Source of the DNA: Salvia splendens
Taxonomy: Eukaryota; Streptophyta; Magnoliopsida; Lamiales; Lamiaceae
Direction: 5' to 3'
DNA: 64,000 nt
NCBI RefSeq assembly: GCF_004379255.2
Contig: NC_056042.1
Span: 15,981,901-16,045,900, forward strand
Shown: piece after piece, positions 20,454 to 34,819 of the stretch
Layout of the letters: every line of letters begins with the position of its first letter
How positions within the stretch are numbered: the first letter of the stretch is position 1
The notes under the pieces: model-generated
The model's input: the letters and a program-made list of their open reading frames with translations, nothing else
What the model was told of the DNA's origin: nothing
Database searches by the model: none
Position numbers and translations under genes: made by a program

Positions 20454-21110
20454 TGGCGCCACCCCAATGCTCTAGTTTCCCTGCCGCCCCCGCCTTAGTT
20501 GAATGATGTAATGATAATTAAAATTTTATTAATAAATAATAATAATCATTTTAATATAATCAAAAATATTAAACTTATTTTAAAATTTTCTTACTTAATT
20601 ATTTATTAAAAACATAATAATAATAATTATTATTATTATAATGCATAATTTTAATAATTTGATTCAATTTTCATATTAAGTTAGTTCAAGTATGTAACAT
20701 TATAATAAGAAATAATATAATAATACTACTAATAATAATTATAGTCATTATTTTAAATTTTCATAATTAGTTATTTCTAAATTATAATAAAAACATAAAA
20801 TAATAATAATTATTATTATTATAATGATGACGGTTTTGTGTTTTGATTATTGAACCATAAGTATTAGGCATATTATATAATTGGTTATGACATTATGCTT
20901 TCTTTAATAGCACATATATTACATTATGACATTGTTTTAATAGCAGATATATTTCATTTTTTTTTATTTTCTAATTTTTGAATTGATATGTATGTATATT
21001 CATAATATTTTATCGATTGCCATATCCCGCGCCATACCTTTACGCCATATCCGAGTGGCGGTTTTTGCGTTGGCCGTCATACGCCATCCATAACATTGTT
21101 AATTACTAGT
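20454..21110. other. AT-rich insertion-like segment with a twofold repeat
   Basis: A segment unlike its MOR1 surroundings, joined to intron sequence that is shared with 18128-18160. Short GC-rich ends (GGCGCCACCCC at the left; GAGTGGCGG and CGTCATACGCCATCC at the right) enclose a very AT-rich core. Two direct copies of an AATAATAATTATTATT-type block about 190 bp apart lie at 20598-20643 and 20788-20824. No terminal inverted repeat or convincing target duplication was found. It could be a decayed non-autonomous DNA transposon; origin unknown. Confidence 0.35.
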
Positions 21111-21119
21111 ATTCTTTAT

Positions 21120-23450
21120 GATAAATTTCTCTTATTTTTGCCGAGGATTATGGAATTGGAATACATCATTCGCCGTAAGTATATGATCACAAACATGCTC
21201 ATGCTTAGTGGAAAGAAGCCTATTGTTGCATTGGTAAGTACAATGTAAACTATTACTATTACACAAGGAGACACATTATGAGCACGTATTCTAGACGCCT
21301 AGCTACTTCACATAAACATATGGTTAACCACTGTTGACTCTCCCGTTTTGCTTGTTTTATACACATCTCTTTCTTAGTCGGCTGCCACTAAGAAAGCCAC
21401 GTCTGGAAAATCTTGTATTAACAAGAAGGGTGATGGAGGACAAAAAACAAAAGTTTCTAAGCCTATGGAGCATGAAGATGTCGAGGTCAGAGCTGCTGTT
21501 TTTCCCCTCTTACCTGTTGTATGCTGAATACATTATTAGGGACACCCACGATAGATCTTTTTGACTAACTAAAACAGTTTTCTTTACAGCAAACTGAAAT
21601 GAGTTTGGAAGAGATTTAGAGCAGATTAGGATCCCTTATTCAAGTAGAGACAATTACTCAACTAAAAAGTGTTGGGTGGAAAGAGCTGCTTGAAGGTTAG
21701 GGTTCAAATTACTGTTTGACCTTATTTGTAACAGTTGCATATTTAGGTCATATGTATGTGTTTTCCCACTTAAATTATGGTTTTGCATCGTGCGTTCATT
21801 TTATTATATCCCACTTTTTTGGGTGTAAACCTGTCCCTCAAACATATGAATTGCAACTTACTGAAAACAATGATTGCATGTTTGACTGCATGCTTTAATG
21901 AAATATTGAGGGTTTGTGGATGAGAAACCGTATGAATATCCAAAAATTTTATTACTTGATTGAGGTTTGCCAACTCTTTTAGCTGTCGGATGGCGCTAGA
22001 CCTATCTTATATCTCTCCCCTTATTGGTATCAAAAAATTTGAAAGATATACAAGATTCTGCTTTGGCTATTATTTGATAACGACTGAAGCCATATGGAGT
22101 TTTCAAGGTAGATTTGTTTTGTCAAGCATCGCGTTTAAAAGCAGCCTAAAGACAGAATAAATGGTCATGGCGACCGCGAATCTGGGCATGGAAGTAGAAA
22201 TGCACCTTCAGTATGCGTTCTGTGGTTAATATCTTTCTTCTCAACCATATATCTTTCTTTTGAACCATAATTGTTTTGTTAATTGATGTCCTGTTTAGCC
22301 TAACAAGGGATACAGGCAAGAATCCATCTTGTGTGTTCAAGACATCAACATTAGCATGAAGGATTCAACCAAGGTTGGTACAAATTTATTTTTTAGGGAA
22401 ACAAGGTGCAAATATTTTGGTAACTACAGGCTACAAACAGTGCTGTATCTTTTATGTAAACAAAGTGTATTATTAACTTAGTCTTACTCTCGTTGGTTGA
22501 CACGGAAAGGATTATTGTTGCCAGATTCAAAATCGAAGAATTGCGTATAGAGCAAATTCAAGATCTTTAGGTTTCTGTTCTCTTTTAAGATTTCTTTATT
22601 AATTTTGTGGGATGCCTTCATACAACTTTTTAGAACTTTTGTCAGCTTTTGGGTTTGGGTAAATGGTGTAAGACCATCAGTGCTGACTTGTTTTTGCATC
22701 TGATGATATGTTTCATTCTTATAGATGTTAGAAAGTGACTTTGCTTCTCAAACAGAATAATGTCATGAAATCTTTTGGGAGGATCTGATCGGAGGCTCTT
22801 AAGTGCTGACTTCAAAAGCAAGTTGATGGCATTGAGATGCTGCAGAAGGTTATTTCAACATAAATTCTAGTTTTGATTGTGTAACTTTTGAAATTTTCAT
22901 TAAACCTTCGATTTGTTCATAATACACAGGCTCTTCCATCCATGGGAAGGGAGGTGATTGAAGTCTTAGATATATACTCTTGAAGTGGTTTGTGTTGTGG
23001 TTTTTGAATCCAACACATCATGCTTATTAAAGGTAAATAGGATTTTATTAATTTGTTTGCAGCATGCCCGTGGGCTTTGCTCTCTGAATTTATCAAATGG
23101 TATTTTTGAAAAAGAAATGAGTGATACCATATTTGATGAGTATACTCAGGAGACTTGTTATTGAACATTTGATTATTCAAAATGTTTGTGGAATTGATGA
23201 ATTACAAATTGTTATTGATTCTCTAATATCTAGCTTTCTAAGAGTGTTACATCCCGTTAATATATATGTTCTTATAATTCTTATTTACCATATTTATACT
23301 ATCTCGGATCATTTCTTGACTCTTGACCTTCTGTAACTTTGATAAGGTACTTGAATTTCTTCGCGTGCTTCAGGTTATGTTGAGAAGTGTGGGCTACATT
23401 GCGGTACCCCATCTTTCTTCCTAGCTTGGTTGATAAGGTAATGATGTGTT
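21120..23450 (+). pseudogene. MOR1/XMAP215 gene fragment, copy D
   Basis: Another same-strand MOR1 relic: about 21195-21233 (MLSGKKP); 21378-21486 (SAATKKATSGKS, then TKVSKPMEHEDVE); 21589-21697 (QTEMSLEEI, stop, SRLGSLIQVETITQLKSV and WKELLEG); about 22000-22110 (DIQDSALAII-like); 22298-22375; about 22500-22570 (RERIIVARFKIEELRIEQ); 22755-22850 (NNVMKSF, then QVDGIEMLQK); 22929-22970 (ALPSMGREVIEVLD); 23346-23438 (VLEFLRVLQVMLRSVGY and a FLxxLVDK remnant). The order is collinear with MOR1. The 22000-22600 part duplicates 18480-19140 of copy C. Stops and frameshifts are frequent, and nothing continuous is encoded. Confidence 0.7.
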
Positions 23451-23519
23451 AAAGGTTTAGGGTTTACTGTCTATGTCTCAACCAGTATCCAAAGTCTTAT
23501 TAAGCTAAGGAAGTTGTAT

Positions 23520-26500
23520 TTAGAGCGTGTAATTTTTGTATAGTGTGTGTCTTTTGTGTATAGTGTGTTTATAGTATGTGCTATGTGTATTTTCAGTTCA
23601 TGTATATCTTGTATCGTGTGTATAGTGTGTATTTTTTGGTAGAATGTGTAGTGTGTTGTTCGTATTTTTGCATAATGTGTGCAGTGTGTTACACTTTGTA
23701 TATTGTGTGTGTAGTGTATATTTTCTATGTGTATGTCTAGTGCGTGCATTTTGTGTATACAGTGTATATTTGGTTTATAGCGTGTAATTTGCGTATTTTG
23801 TATATATAGTGTGTAATGTGTAGTGTTGTATATGTGTGTATTTTGTGTATGCTTTGTATATTTTTTGTATGTGTGTGTAGCGCATTGTTATTTTGTGTTT
23901 ACATGGCATGTACTTTGTTTATAGGTTGTGTAAGTATGTGTGTTGTGCATGTAGTTATTTTTGTGTATATATGCCTGTAGTGTATATTTTTGTAGGTGTG
24001 TGTTTGTATAGTGTGTGATGGATTTTTTGTTTACATTGTGTTTACTTTGTTTATAGGTTAGTATGAATGCGTAATGTGTGTACTTTGCTTATAATATGTG
24101 TAGTTTGTGTATATTGTGTAATTTATGCAGTGTGAATTTACCTACATGAGTATTTTTTATTTATAGCGTAGGTGTTTGTATTGTGTGTGCGGTGTGTATA
24201 ATGTATATATATTTTGTGTAATATAGTTTGTGTGTAGCGTCGTGTTTGTTATAGGTTGTGTATTGTGTGCAATGTAAGTAGTGTGGAGCGTGTAAAGTAT
24301 GTGCATTGTTGTGTAAAGTATGTGCATTGTGGGTATAGTGCTGCATAGTGTGATTTGTGTATATTGTATTTTGTCCGTTTGTCTTGTGTATAGTGTATTT
24401 TGTCCGTATTTTATGTGTAGTGTGAAGTTTGCACTTCGTGTATAGTGTGTGTATTGTGTTCAACGTATGTAGTGTGTAGTGTGAAGTTTGCACTTCGTGT
24501 ATAGCGTGTGTATATTGTGTTCATAGTGCAATGTATTGTGTTATTTTGTGTTTAGTGTATGATATGTGAAGTGTGTGTATTTTGTGTATACTTTGTGTAT
24601 AGTTTGTGTTAAACTTGTATCAGTGCGTGTATTTTGTGTGTTACTTGTACCCATTGCGTGTATTTTTTGTATAGTGTGTGCTATGTGTAGGTACATGGTG
24701 TGTGTGTTTTTTGTATAGTTTGTGTCAAGTGCGTGTATTTTGCGTATAGTGTGTTATGTGCCTTATTTTCAATTTATCTATATTTTGTGTATATGGTGTG
24801 TTTTTTTAAGCATATTTAGTATGTATATTTTGTGTGTGTAGTTGTGTATTTTTTGTATAATGTTTGTAGTGAATTACACATTGAGAATTGTGTGTATAGT
24901 ATGTATTTTCTGTATATATGCTAGTAACAGTATTGTGTATATAGTGTATGTGTAATTGCGTATTTTGTGTGTGTAATGTGTGTATTTTTTGCATAGTGTA
25001 TGTGTAAATTGTTTGTTTTTTGTATAGTTTGTAATGTGTGTATTTTTTGCATAGTGTATGTGTAAAGTGTTTTTTTTTGTGTATAGTTTGATTAGTATAT
25101 TTGGTTTGTGTATGATTGCAATGTACTATGCGTGCATGTAATGCGTGTATTTTGTTTGCTATGTAGTATGTGAAGTTTACGTATTTTGTTCACAGTGTGT
25201 GTGTTTTGTGTATAGTTTAAGTAGTATGTTCGGTTGCAATGTATTGTGTGTATAACGTGTATAATGTGTATGTGTGTATTTTCAGTTCTTGCATTTGTTG
25301 TGTATGGTGTGTGTTTTTTATAGTGCACGCGCGGTTTGTATCTTCTGTATGTATGTATAGTGCGTGCATATTGTATATATAATATGTATTTGGTTTATAG
25401 TGTATGTGTAACTCGTGCATTTTGTGTATAGTGTGCGTAATGTGTACCGTGTAGTATATATGTAGTGTTATATATTTAGTAGGGTGTGTAGCTGATAGTA
25501 TTTTTTGCATAATGTGTGCAATGTGTTTCACCTTTTATATTATGTGTGTGCAATATGTATTTTGTGTGTGTTGTGTGTTTTGTGTAGTGCATGTATTTTT
25601 TGTATATGTGTGTGTGCAGTGTATGTTTTATGTACTTGTACGAATTTTCTGTATAGTGTGTGTATTGTGAATGTATTTTTTGTATGGTGTATTTTGTGTG
25701 TTTGCAGTGCATTGTATTTTGTGTGTACAAAGCATACACTTTGTTATGTGTGTTTTGAGTACTTGTATTTTGTGTATAGTATGTATTTTGTGCTTGTGTA
25801 TTGTGAGTTTCAAATGCGTGTTGCATATGTAGTGTGTGTCTTTTGTGTATAGTGTGTTTATAGTATGTGCTATGTGTATTTTCATTTCATGTATATCTTG
25901 TATCTTGTGTATAGTCTGTATTTTTTGGTAGAATGTGTAGTGTGTTGTTCGTATTTTTTGGATAATGTGTGCAGTGTGTTACACTTTGTATATTGTGTGT
26001 GTAGTGTATATTTTCTAATTTATATGTCTAGTGCGTGCATTTTGTGTATATAGTGTATATTTGGTTTATAGCGTGTAATTTGCATATTTTGTATATATAG
26101 TGTGTAATGTGTAGTGTTGTTGTATATGTGTGTATTTTGTGTATATGTGTGTGTAGCGCATTGTTATTTTGTGTTTACAGGGCATGTACTTTGTTTATAG
26201 GTTGTGTAAGCATGTGTGTTGTGCATGTATTTTTGTGTATATATATGCCTGTAGTGTATAATTTTTGTAGGTGTGTGTTTGTATAGTGTGTGATGGATTT
26301 TTTGTTTACATTGCGTTTACTTTGTTTATAGGTTAGTATGAATGCGTAATGTGTGTACTTTGCTTATAATATGTGTAGTTTGTGTATATTGTGTAATTTA
26401 TGCAATGTGAATTTACCTACATGAGTATTTTTTTATTTATAGTGTAGGTGTTTGTATTGTGTGTGCGGTGTGTATAATGTATATATATTTTGTGTAATAT

Positions 26501-29500
26501 AATGTGTGTGTGTAGCATCGTGTTTGTAATAGCTTGTGTATTGTGTGCAATGTAAGTAGTGTGGAGCGTGTAAAGTATGTGCATTGTGTGTATAGTGCGT
26601 GCATAGTGTGAAGTATGTGTATTTTGTGTATAGTGCGTGTGATTTGTGTATATTGTATTTTGTCCGTTTGTCTTGTGTATAGTGTATTGTGTGTATTTTA
26701 TGTGTAGTGTGAAGTTTGCACTTCGTGTATTGTGTTCAACGTATGTAGTGTGAAGTTTGCACTTCGTGTATAGCGTGTGTGTATTGTGTTCAACGTATGT
26801 AGTGTGTATTGTATTCATAGTGCATGTATAATTTATGTAGTGTATAGTGTGTGTACTACGTCGTAGCGTCGTAGTGTATACCGTTAGTAGCATATTTATT
26901 TTGTGTATATTATGTGTATTTTGTGCATAGTGTGTGTAAATTGTTTGTATTTTGTGTATGGTTCGATAGTTCGATTAATATGTTTGGTTTGTGTATGATT
27001 GAAATGTATTGTGTGTATAGTGTGTGTAATGTGTATTTTATTTAGTGCGTAGTATGTGTAATTTGTGTATTTTTTTCCTAGTGTGTAAAGTGTACTGAGT
27101 GTTTTGTGTATAGAAAATTAGTATATTTGGTTGCAATGTATTGTGTTATTTTGTGTTTAGTGTATGATATGTGAAGTGTGTGTATTTTGTGTATACTTTG
27201 TGTGTAGTTTGTGTTATCCAGTGCGTGTATTTTGTGTGTTACTTGTACCCAGTGCGTGTATTTTTTGTATAGTGTGTGCTATGTGTAGGTACATGGTGTG
27301 TGTGTTTTTTGTATAGTTTGTGTCCAGTGCGTGTATTTTTTGTATAGTGTGTGCTATGTGTCTTATTTTCAATTTATCTATATTTTGTGTATATGGTGTG
27401 TTTTTTAAGCATATTTAGTATGTATATTTTGTGTGTGTAGTTGTGTATTTTTTGTAAAATGTTTGTAGTGAATTACACATTGAGAATTGTGTGTATAGTA
27501 TGTATTTTCTGTGTATATATGTTAGTAACAGTATTTTGTGTATATAGTGTATGTGTAATTTGCGTATTTTGTGTGTGTAATGTGTGTATTTTTTGCATAG
27601 TGTATGTGTAAATTGTTTGTTTTTTGTGTATAGTTTGTATTGTGTGTATTTTTTGCATAGTGTATGTGTAAAGTGTGTGTTTTGTGTATAGTTTGTAATG
27701 TGTGTATTTTTTGCATAGTGTATGTGTAAAGTGTTTGTTTTTTGTGTATAGTTTGATTAGTATATTTGGTTTGTGTATGATTGCAATGTACTGTGCGTGC
27801 ATGTAATGTGTGTATTTTTGTTTGCTGTGTAGTATATGAAGTTTATGTATTTTGTTCACAGTGCGTGTGTTTTGTGTATAGTTTCGGTTGCAATGTATTG
27901 TGTGTATAATGTGTATGTGTGTATTTTCAGTTCATGTATATGTTGTGTATGGTGTGTGTTTTTTTAGTATGTGTAGTGTGTGTAGTTTGTATTTTTTTAC
28001 ATAATGTCTGCAGTGTGTATTGTGTGTGCACGCGCGGTTTGTATCTTCTGTATGTATGTATAGTGCGTGCATATTGTGTATATAATGTGTATTTGGTTTA
28101 TAGTGTATGTGTAACTCGTGCATTTTGTGTATAGTGTGCGTAATGTGTACCGTGTAGTGTATGTGTAGTGTTATATATTGAGTAGGGTGTGTAGCTAATA
28201 GTATTTTTTGCATAATGTGTGCAGTGTTTTTCACCTTTTATATTATGTGTGTGCAATATGTATTTTGTGTGTGTTGTGTGTTTTGTGTAGTGCATGTATT
28301 TTTTGTATATGTGTGTGTGCAGTGTATGTTTTTTGTACTTGTACGAATTTTCTGTATGGTGTGTGTATTGTGTATGGATTTTTTGTATAGTGTATTTTGT
28401 GTGTTTGCAGTGCATTGTATTTTGTGTTTACAAAGCATACACTTTGTTATGTGTGTTTGGAGTACTTGTATTTTGTGTATAGTATGTATTTTGTGCTTGT
28501 GTATTGTGAGTTTGAAATGCGTGTAGCATATGTAGTGTGTGTCTTTTGTGTATAGTGTGTTTATAGTATGTGCTATGTGTATTTTCAGTTCATGTATATC
28601 TTGTATCTTGTGTATAGTCTGTATTTTTTGGTAGAATGTGTAGTGTGTTGTTTGTATTTTTGGATAATGTGTGCAGTGTGTTACACTTTGTATATTGTGT
28701 GTGTAGTGTATATTTTCTAATGTATATGTATGTCTAGTGCGTGCATTTTGTGTATATAGTGTATATTTGGTTTATAGCGTGTAATTTGCGTATTTTGTAT
28801 ATATAGTGTGTAATGTGTAGTGTTGTATATGTGTGTATTTTGTGTATGCTTTGTATATTTTTTGTATGTGTGTGTAGCGCATTGTTATTTTGTGTTTACA
28901 GGGCATGTACTTTGTTTATAGGTTGTGTAAGTATGTGTGTTGTTTATAGGTTGTGTAAGTATGTGTGTTGTGCATGTATTTTTGTGTATATATATGCCTG
29001 TAGTGTATATTTTTGTAGGTGTGTGTTTGTATAGTGTGTGATGGATTTTTTGTTTACATTGCGTTTACTTTGTTTATGGTTAGTATGAATGCTTAATGTG
29101 TGTACTTTGCTTATAATATGTGTAGTTTGTGTATTATATTATGTATAGTGTGTATTGTGTATGGATTTTTTGTATAGTGTATGTTTTTTGTACTTGTACG
29201 AATTTTCTGTATGGTGTGTGTATTGTGTATGGATTTTTTGTATAGTGTATTTTGTGTGTTTGCAGTGCATTGTATTTTGTGTTTACAAAGCATACACTTT
29301 GTTATGTGTGTTTGGAGTACTTGTATTTTGTGTATAGTATGTATTTTGTGCTTGTGTATTGTGAGTTTCAAATGCGTGTTGCATATGTAGTGTGTCTCTT
29401 TTGTGTATAGTGTGTTTATATTATGTGCTATGTGTATTTTCAGTTCATGTATATCTTGTATCTTGTGTATAGTCTATATTTTTTGGTAGAATGTGTAGTG

Positions 29501-32500
29501 TGTTGTTTGTATTTTTGGATAATGTGTGCAGTGTGTTACACTTTGTATATTGTGTGTGTAGTGTATATTTTCTAATGTATATGTCTAGTGCGTGCATTTT
29601 GTGTATATAGTGTATATTTGGTTTATAGCGTGTAATTTGCGTATTTTGTATATATAGTGTATAATGTGTAGTGTTGTATATGTGTGTATTTAGTGTATGC
29701 TTTGTATATTTTTTGTATGTGTGTGTAGCGCATTGTTATTTTGTGTTTACAGGGCATGTACTTTGTTTATAGGTTGTGTAAGCATGTGTGTTGTGCATGT
29801 ATTTTTGTGTATATATATGCCTGTAGTGTATAATTTTTGTAGGTGTGTGTTTGTATAGTGTGTGATGGATTTTTTGTTTACATTGCGTTTACTTTGTTTA
29901 TAGGTTAGTATGAATGCGTAATGTGTGTACTTTGCTTATAATATGTGTAGTTTGTGTATATTGTGTAATTTATGCAGTGTGAATTTACCTACATGAGTAT
30001 TTTTTATTTATAGTGTAGGTGTTTGTATTGTGTGTGCGGTGTGTATAATGTATATATATTTTGTGTAATATAGTGTGTGTGTGTAGCATCGTGTTTGTAA
30101 TAGCTTGTGTATTGTGTGCAATGTAAGTAGTGTGGAGCGTGTAAAGTATGTGCATTGTGTGTATAGTGCGTGCATAGTGTGAAGTATGTGTATTTTGTGT
30201 ATAGTGCGTGTGATTTGTGTATATTGTATTTTGTCCGTTTGTCTTGTGTATAGTGTATTGTGTGTATTTTATGTGTAGTGTGAAGTTTGCACTTCGTGTA
30301 TTGTGTTCAACGTATGTAGTGTGTAGTGTGAAGTTTGCACTTCGTGTATAGCGTGTGTGTATTGTGTTCAACGTATATAGTGTGTATTGTATTCATAGTG
30401 CATGTATAATTTATGTAGTGTATAGTGTGTGTACTACGTCGTAGCGTCGTAGTGTATACCGTTAGTAGCATATTTATTTTGTGTATATTATGTGTATTTT
30501 GTGCATAGTGTGTGTAAATTGTTTGTATTTTGTGTATGGTTCGATAGTTCGATTAATATGTTTGGTTTGTGTATGATTGAAATGTATTGTGTGTATAGTG
30601 TGTGTAATGTGTATTTTTATTTAGTGCGTAGTATGTGAAATTTGTGTATTTTTTTCCTAGTGTGTAAAGTGTACTGAGTGTTTTGTGTATAGAAAATTAG
30701 TATATTTGGTTGCAATGTATTGTGTTATTTTGTGTTTAGTGTATGATATGTGAAGTGTGTGTATTTTGTGTATACTTTGTGTGTAGTTTGTGTTATCCAA
30801 TGCGTGTATTTTGTGTGTTACTTGTACCCAGTGCGTGTATTTTTTGTATAGTGTGTGCTATGTGTAGGTACATGGTGTGTGTGTTTTTTTGTATAGTTTG
30901 TGTCCAGTACGGTTATTTTGCGTATAGTGTGTTATGTGTCTTATTTTCAATTTATCTATATTTTGTGTATATGGTGTGTTTTTTAAGCATATTTAGTATG
31001 TATATTTTGTGTGTGTAGTTGTGTATTATTTGTAAAATGTTTGTAGTGAATTACACATTGAGAATTGTGTGTATAGTATGTATATTCTGTGTATATATGT
31101 TAGTAACAGTATTTTGTGTATATAGTGTATGTGTAAATTGTTTATTTTTTGTGTATAGTTTGTATTGTGTGTATTTTTTGCATAGTGTATGTGTAAAGTG
31201 TGTGTTTTGTGTATAGTTTGTAATGTGTGTATTTTTTGCATAGTGTATGTGTAAAGTGTTTTTTTTTTGTGTATAGTTTGATTAGTATATTTGGTTTGTG
31301 TATGATTGCAATGTATTGTGCGTGCGTGTAATGTGTGTATTTTTGTTTGCTGTGTAGTATGTGAAGTTTATGTATTTTGTTCACAGTGTGTGTGTTTTGT
31401 GTATAGTTTCGGTTGCAATGTATTGTGTGTATAATGTGTATGTGTGTATTTTCAGTTCATGTATATGTTGTGTATGGTGTGTGTTTTTTTAGTATGTGTA
31501 GTGTGTGTAGTTTGTATTTTTTTACATAATGTCTGCAGTGTGTATTGTGTGTGCACGCGCGGTTTGTATCTTCTGTATGTATGTATAGTGCGTGCATATT
31601 GTGTATATAATGTGTATTTGGTTTATAGTGTATGTGTAACTCGTGCATTTTGTGTATAGTGTGCGTAATGTGTACCGTGTAGTGTATGTGTAGTGCTATA
31701 TATTGAGTAGGGTGTGTAGCTGATAGTATTTTTTGCATAATGTGTGCAGTGTTTTTCACCTTTTATATTATGTGTGTGCAATATGTATTTTGTGTGTGTT
31801 GTGTGTTTTGTGTAGTGCATGTATTTTTTGTATATGTGTGTGTGCAGTGTATGTTTTTTGTACTTGTACGAATTTTCTGTATGGTGTGTGTATTGTGTAT
31901 GGATTTTTTGTATAGTGTATTTTGTGTGTTTGCAGTGCATTGTATTTTGTGTTTACAAAGCATACACTTTGTTATGTGTGTTTGGAGTACTTGTATTTTG
32001 TGTATAGTATGTATTTTGTGCTTGTGTATTGTGAGTTTGAAATGCGTGTTGCATATGTAGTGTGTCTTTTGTGTATAGTGTGTTTATAGTATGTGCTATG
32101 TGTATTTTCAGTTCATGTATATCTTGTATCTTGTGTATAGTCTGTATTTTTTGGTAGAATGTGTAGTGTGTTGTTCGTATTTTTTGGATAATGTGTGCAG
32201 TGTGTTACACTTTGTATATTGTGTGTGTAGTGTATATTTTCTAATGTATATGTCTAGTGCGTGCATTTTGTGTATATAGTGTATATTTGGTTTATAGCGT
32301 GTAATTTGCGTATTTTGTATATATAGTGTGTAATGTGTAGTGTTGTATATGTGTGTATTTTGTGTATGCTTTGTATATTTTTTGTATGTGTGTGTAGCGC
32401 ATTGTTATTTTGTGTTTACAGGGCATGTACTTTGTTTATAGGTTGTGTAAGCATGTGTGTTGTGCATGTATTTTTGTGTATATATATGCCTGTAGTGTAT

Positions 32501-34819
32501 AATTTTTGTAGGTGTGTGTTTGTATAGTGTGTGATGGATTTTTTGTTTACATTGCGTTTACTTTGTTTATAGGTTAGTATGAATGCGTAATGTGTGTACT
32601 TTGCTTATAATATGTGTAGTTTGTGTATATTGTGTAATTTATGCAGTGTGAATTTACCTACTTGAGTATTTTTTTATTTATAGTGTAGGTGTTTGTATTG
32701 TGTGTGCGGTGTGTATAATGTATATATATTTTGTGTAATATAGTGTGTGTGTGTAGCATCGTGTTTGTAATAGCTTGTGTATTGTGTGCAATGTAAGTAG
32801 TGTGGAGCGTGTAAAGTATGTGCATTGTGTGTATAGTGCGTGCATAGTGTGAAGTATGTGTATTTTGTGTATAGTGCGTGTGATTTGTGTATATTGTATT
32901 TTGTCCGTTTGTCTTGTGTATAGTGTATTGTGTGTATTTTATGTGTAGTGTGAAGTTTGCACTTCGTGTATTGTGTTCAACGTATGTAGTGTGAAGTTTG
33001 CACTTCGTGTATAGCGTGTGTGTATTGTGTTCAACGTATAGTGTGTATTGTATTCATAGTGCATGTATAATTTATGTAGTGTATAGTGTGTGTACTACGT
33101 CGTAGCGTCGTAGTGTATACCGTTAGTAGCATATTTATTTTGTGTATATTATGTGTATTTTGTGCATAGTGTGTGTAAATTGTTTGTATTTTGTGTATGG
33201 TTCGATAGTTCGATTAATATGTTTGGTTTGTGTATGATTGAAATGTATTGTGTGTATAGTGTGTGTAATGTGTATTTTTATTTAGTGCGTAGTATGTGAA
33301 ATTTGTGTATTTTTTTCCTAGTGTGTAAAGTGTACTGAGTGTTTTGTGTATAGAAAATTAGTATATTTGGTTGCAATGTATTGTGTTATTTTGTGTTTAG
33401 TGTATGATATGTGAAGTGTGTGTATTTTGTGTATACTTTGTGTGTAGTTTGTGTTATCCAGTGCGTGTATTTTGTGTGTTACTTGTACCCAGTGCGTGTA
33501 TTTTTTGTATAGTGTGTGCTATGTGTAGGTACATGGTGTGTGTGTTTTTTGTATAGTTTGTGTCCAGTGCGGGTATTTTGCGTATAGTGTGTTATGTGTC
33601 GTATATTCAATTTATCTATATTTTGTGTATATGGTGTGTTTTTAAGCATATTTAGTATGTATATTTTGTGTGTGTAGTTGTGTATTTTTTGTAAAATGTT
33701 TGTAGTGAATTACACATTGAGAATTGTGTGTATAGTATGTATTTTCTGTGTATATATGTTAGTAACAGTATTTTGTGTATATAGTGTATGTGTAATTTGC
33801 GTATTTTATGTGTGTAATGTGTGTATTTTTTGCATAGTGTATGTGTAAATTGTTTATTTTTTGTGTATAGTTTGTATTGTGTGTATTTTTTGCATAGTGT
33901 ATGTGTAAAGTGTGTGTTTTGTGTATAGTTTGTAATGTGTGTATTTTTTGCATAGTGTATGTGTAAAGTGTTTTTTTTTTGTGTATAGTTTGATTAGTAT
34001 ATTTGGTTTGTGTATGATTGCAATGTATTGTGCGTGCGTGTAATGTGTGTATTTTTGTTTGCTGTGTAGTATGTGAAGTTTATGTATTTTGTTCACAGTG
34101 TGTGTGTTTTGTGTATAGTTTCGGTTGCAATGTATTGTGTGTATAATGTGTATGTGTGTATTTTCAGTTCATGTATATGTTGTGTATGGTGTGTGTTTTT
34201 TTAGTATGTGTAGTGTGTGTAGTTTGTATTTTTTTACATAATGTCTGCAGTGTGTATTGTGTGTGCACGCGCGGTTTGTATCTTCTGTATGTATGTATAG
34301 TGCGTGCATATTGTGTATATAATGTGTATTTGGTTTATAGTGTATGTGTAACTCGTGCATTTTGTGTATAGTGTGCGTAATGTGTACCGTGTAGTGTATG
34401 TGTAGTGTTATATATTGAGTAGGGTGTGTAGCTAATAGTATTTTTTGCATAATGTGTGCAGTGTTTTTCACCTTTTATATTATGTGTGTGCAATATGTAT
34501 TTTGTGTGTGTTGTGTGTTTTGTGTAGTGCATGTATTTTTTGTATATGTGTGTGTGCAGTGTATGTTTTTTGTACTTGTACGAATTTTCTGTATGGTGTG
34601 TGTATTGTGTATGGATTTTTTGTATAGTGTATTTTGTGTGTTTGCAGTGCATTGTATTTTGTGTTTACAAAGCATACACTTTGTTATGTGTGTTTGGAGT
34701 ACTTGTATTTTGTGTATAGTATGTATTTTGTGCTTGTGTATTGTGAGTTTGAAATGCGTGTTGCATATGTAGTGTGTGTCTTTTGTGTATAGTGTGTTTA
34801 TAGTATGTGCTATGTGTAT
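23520..34819. repeat. Macro-unit region of the G/T array (period about 2.7 kb)
   Basis: Anchors show spacings of about 2287, 2706, 857, 2667 and 2713 bp: long units with one short unit (28583-29440) between them. Long units share unique landmarks, for example TACGTCGTAGCGTCGTAG at about 26860, 30436 and 33095, and GCACGCGCGGTTTG at about 28028, 31553 and 34265. Near-identical long stretches between units indicate unequal exchange or recent duplication. Confidence 0.85.

Noticed and set aside
1..23450. A functional MAP65 or MOR1 gene.
   Set aside because: Stops, frameshifts, missing exons, duplicated exons and out-of-order blocks occur throughout; no copy can encode more than short fragments.
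1..23450. Capture of the gene fragments by a Helitron.
   Set aside because: No TC 5' end or hairpin plus CTRR 3' end could be tied to the boundaries, and the left boundary lies outside the window.
23450..23475. GGTTTAGGGTTTAC at the array edge, resembling the plant telomere repeat TTTAGGG.
   Set aside because: Only about one and a half units, which is expected by chance and common in plant DNA; no longer tract nearby.
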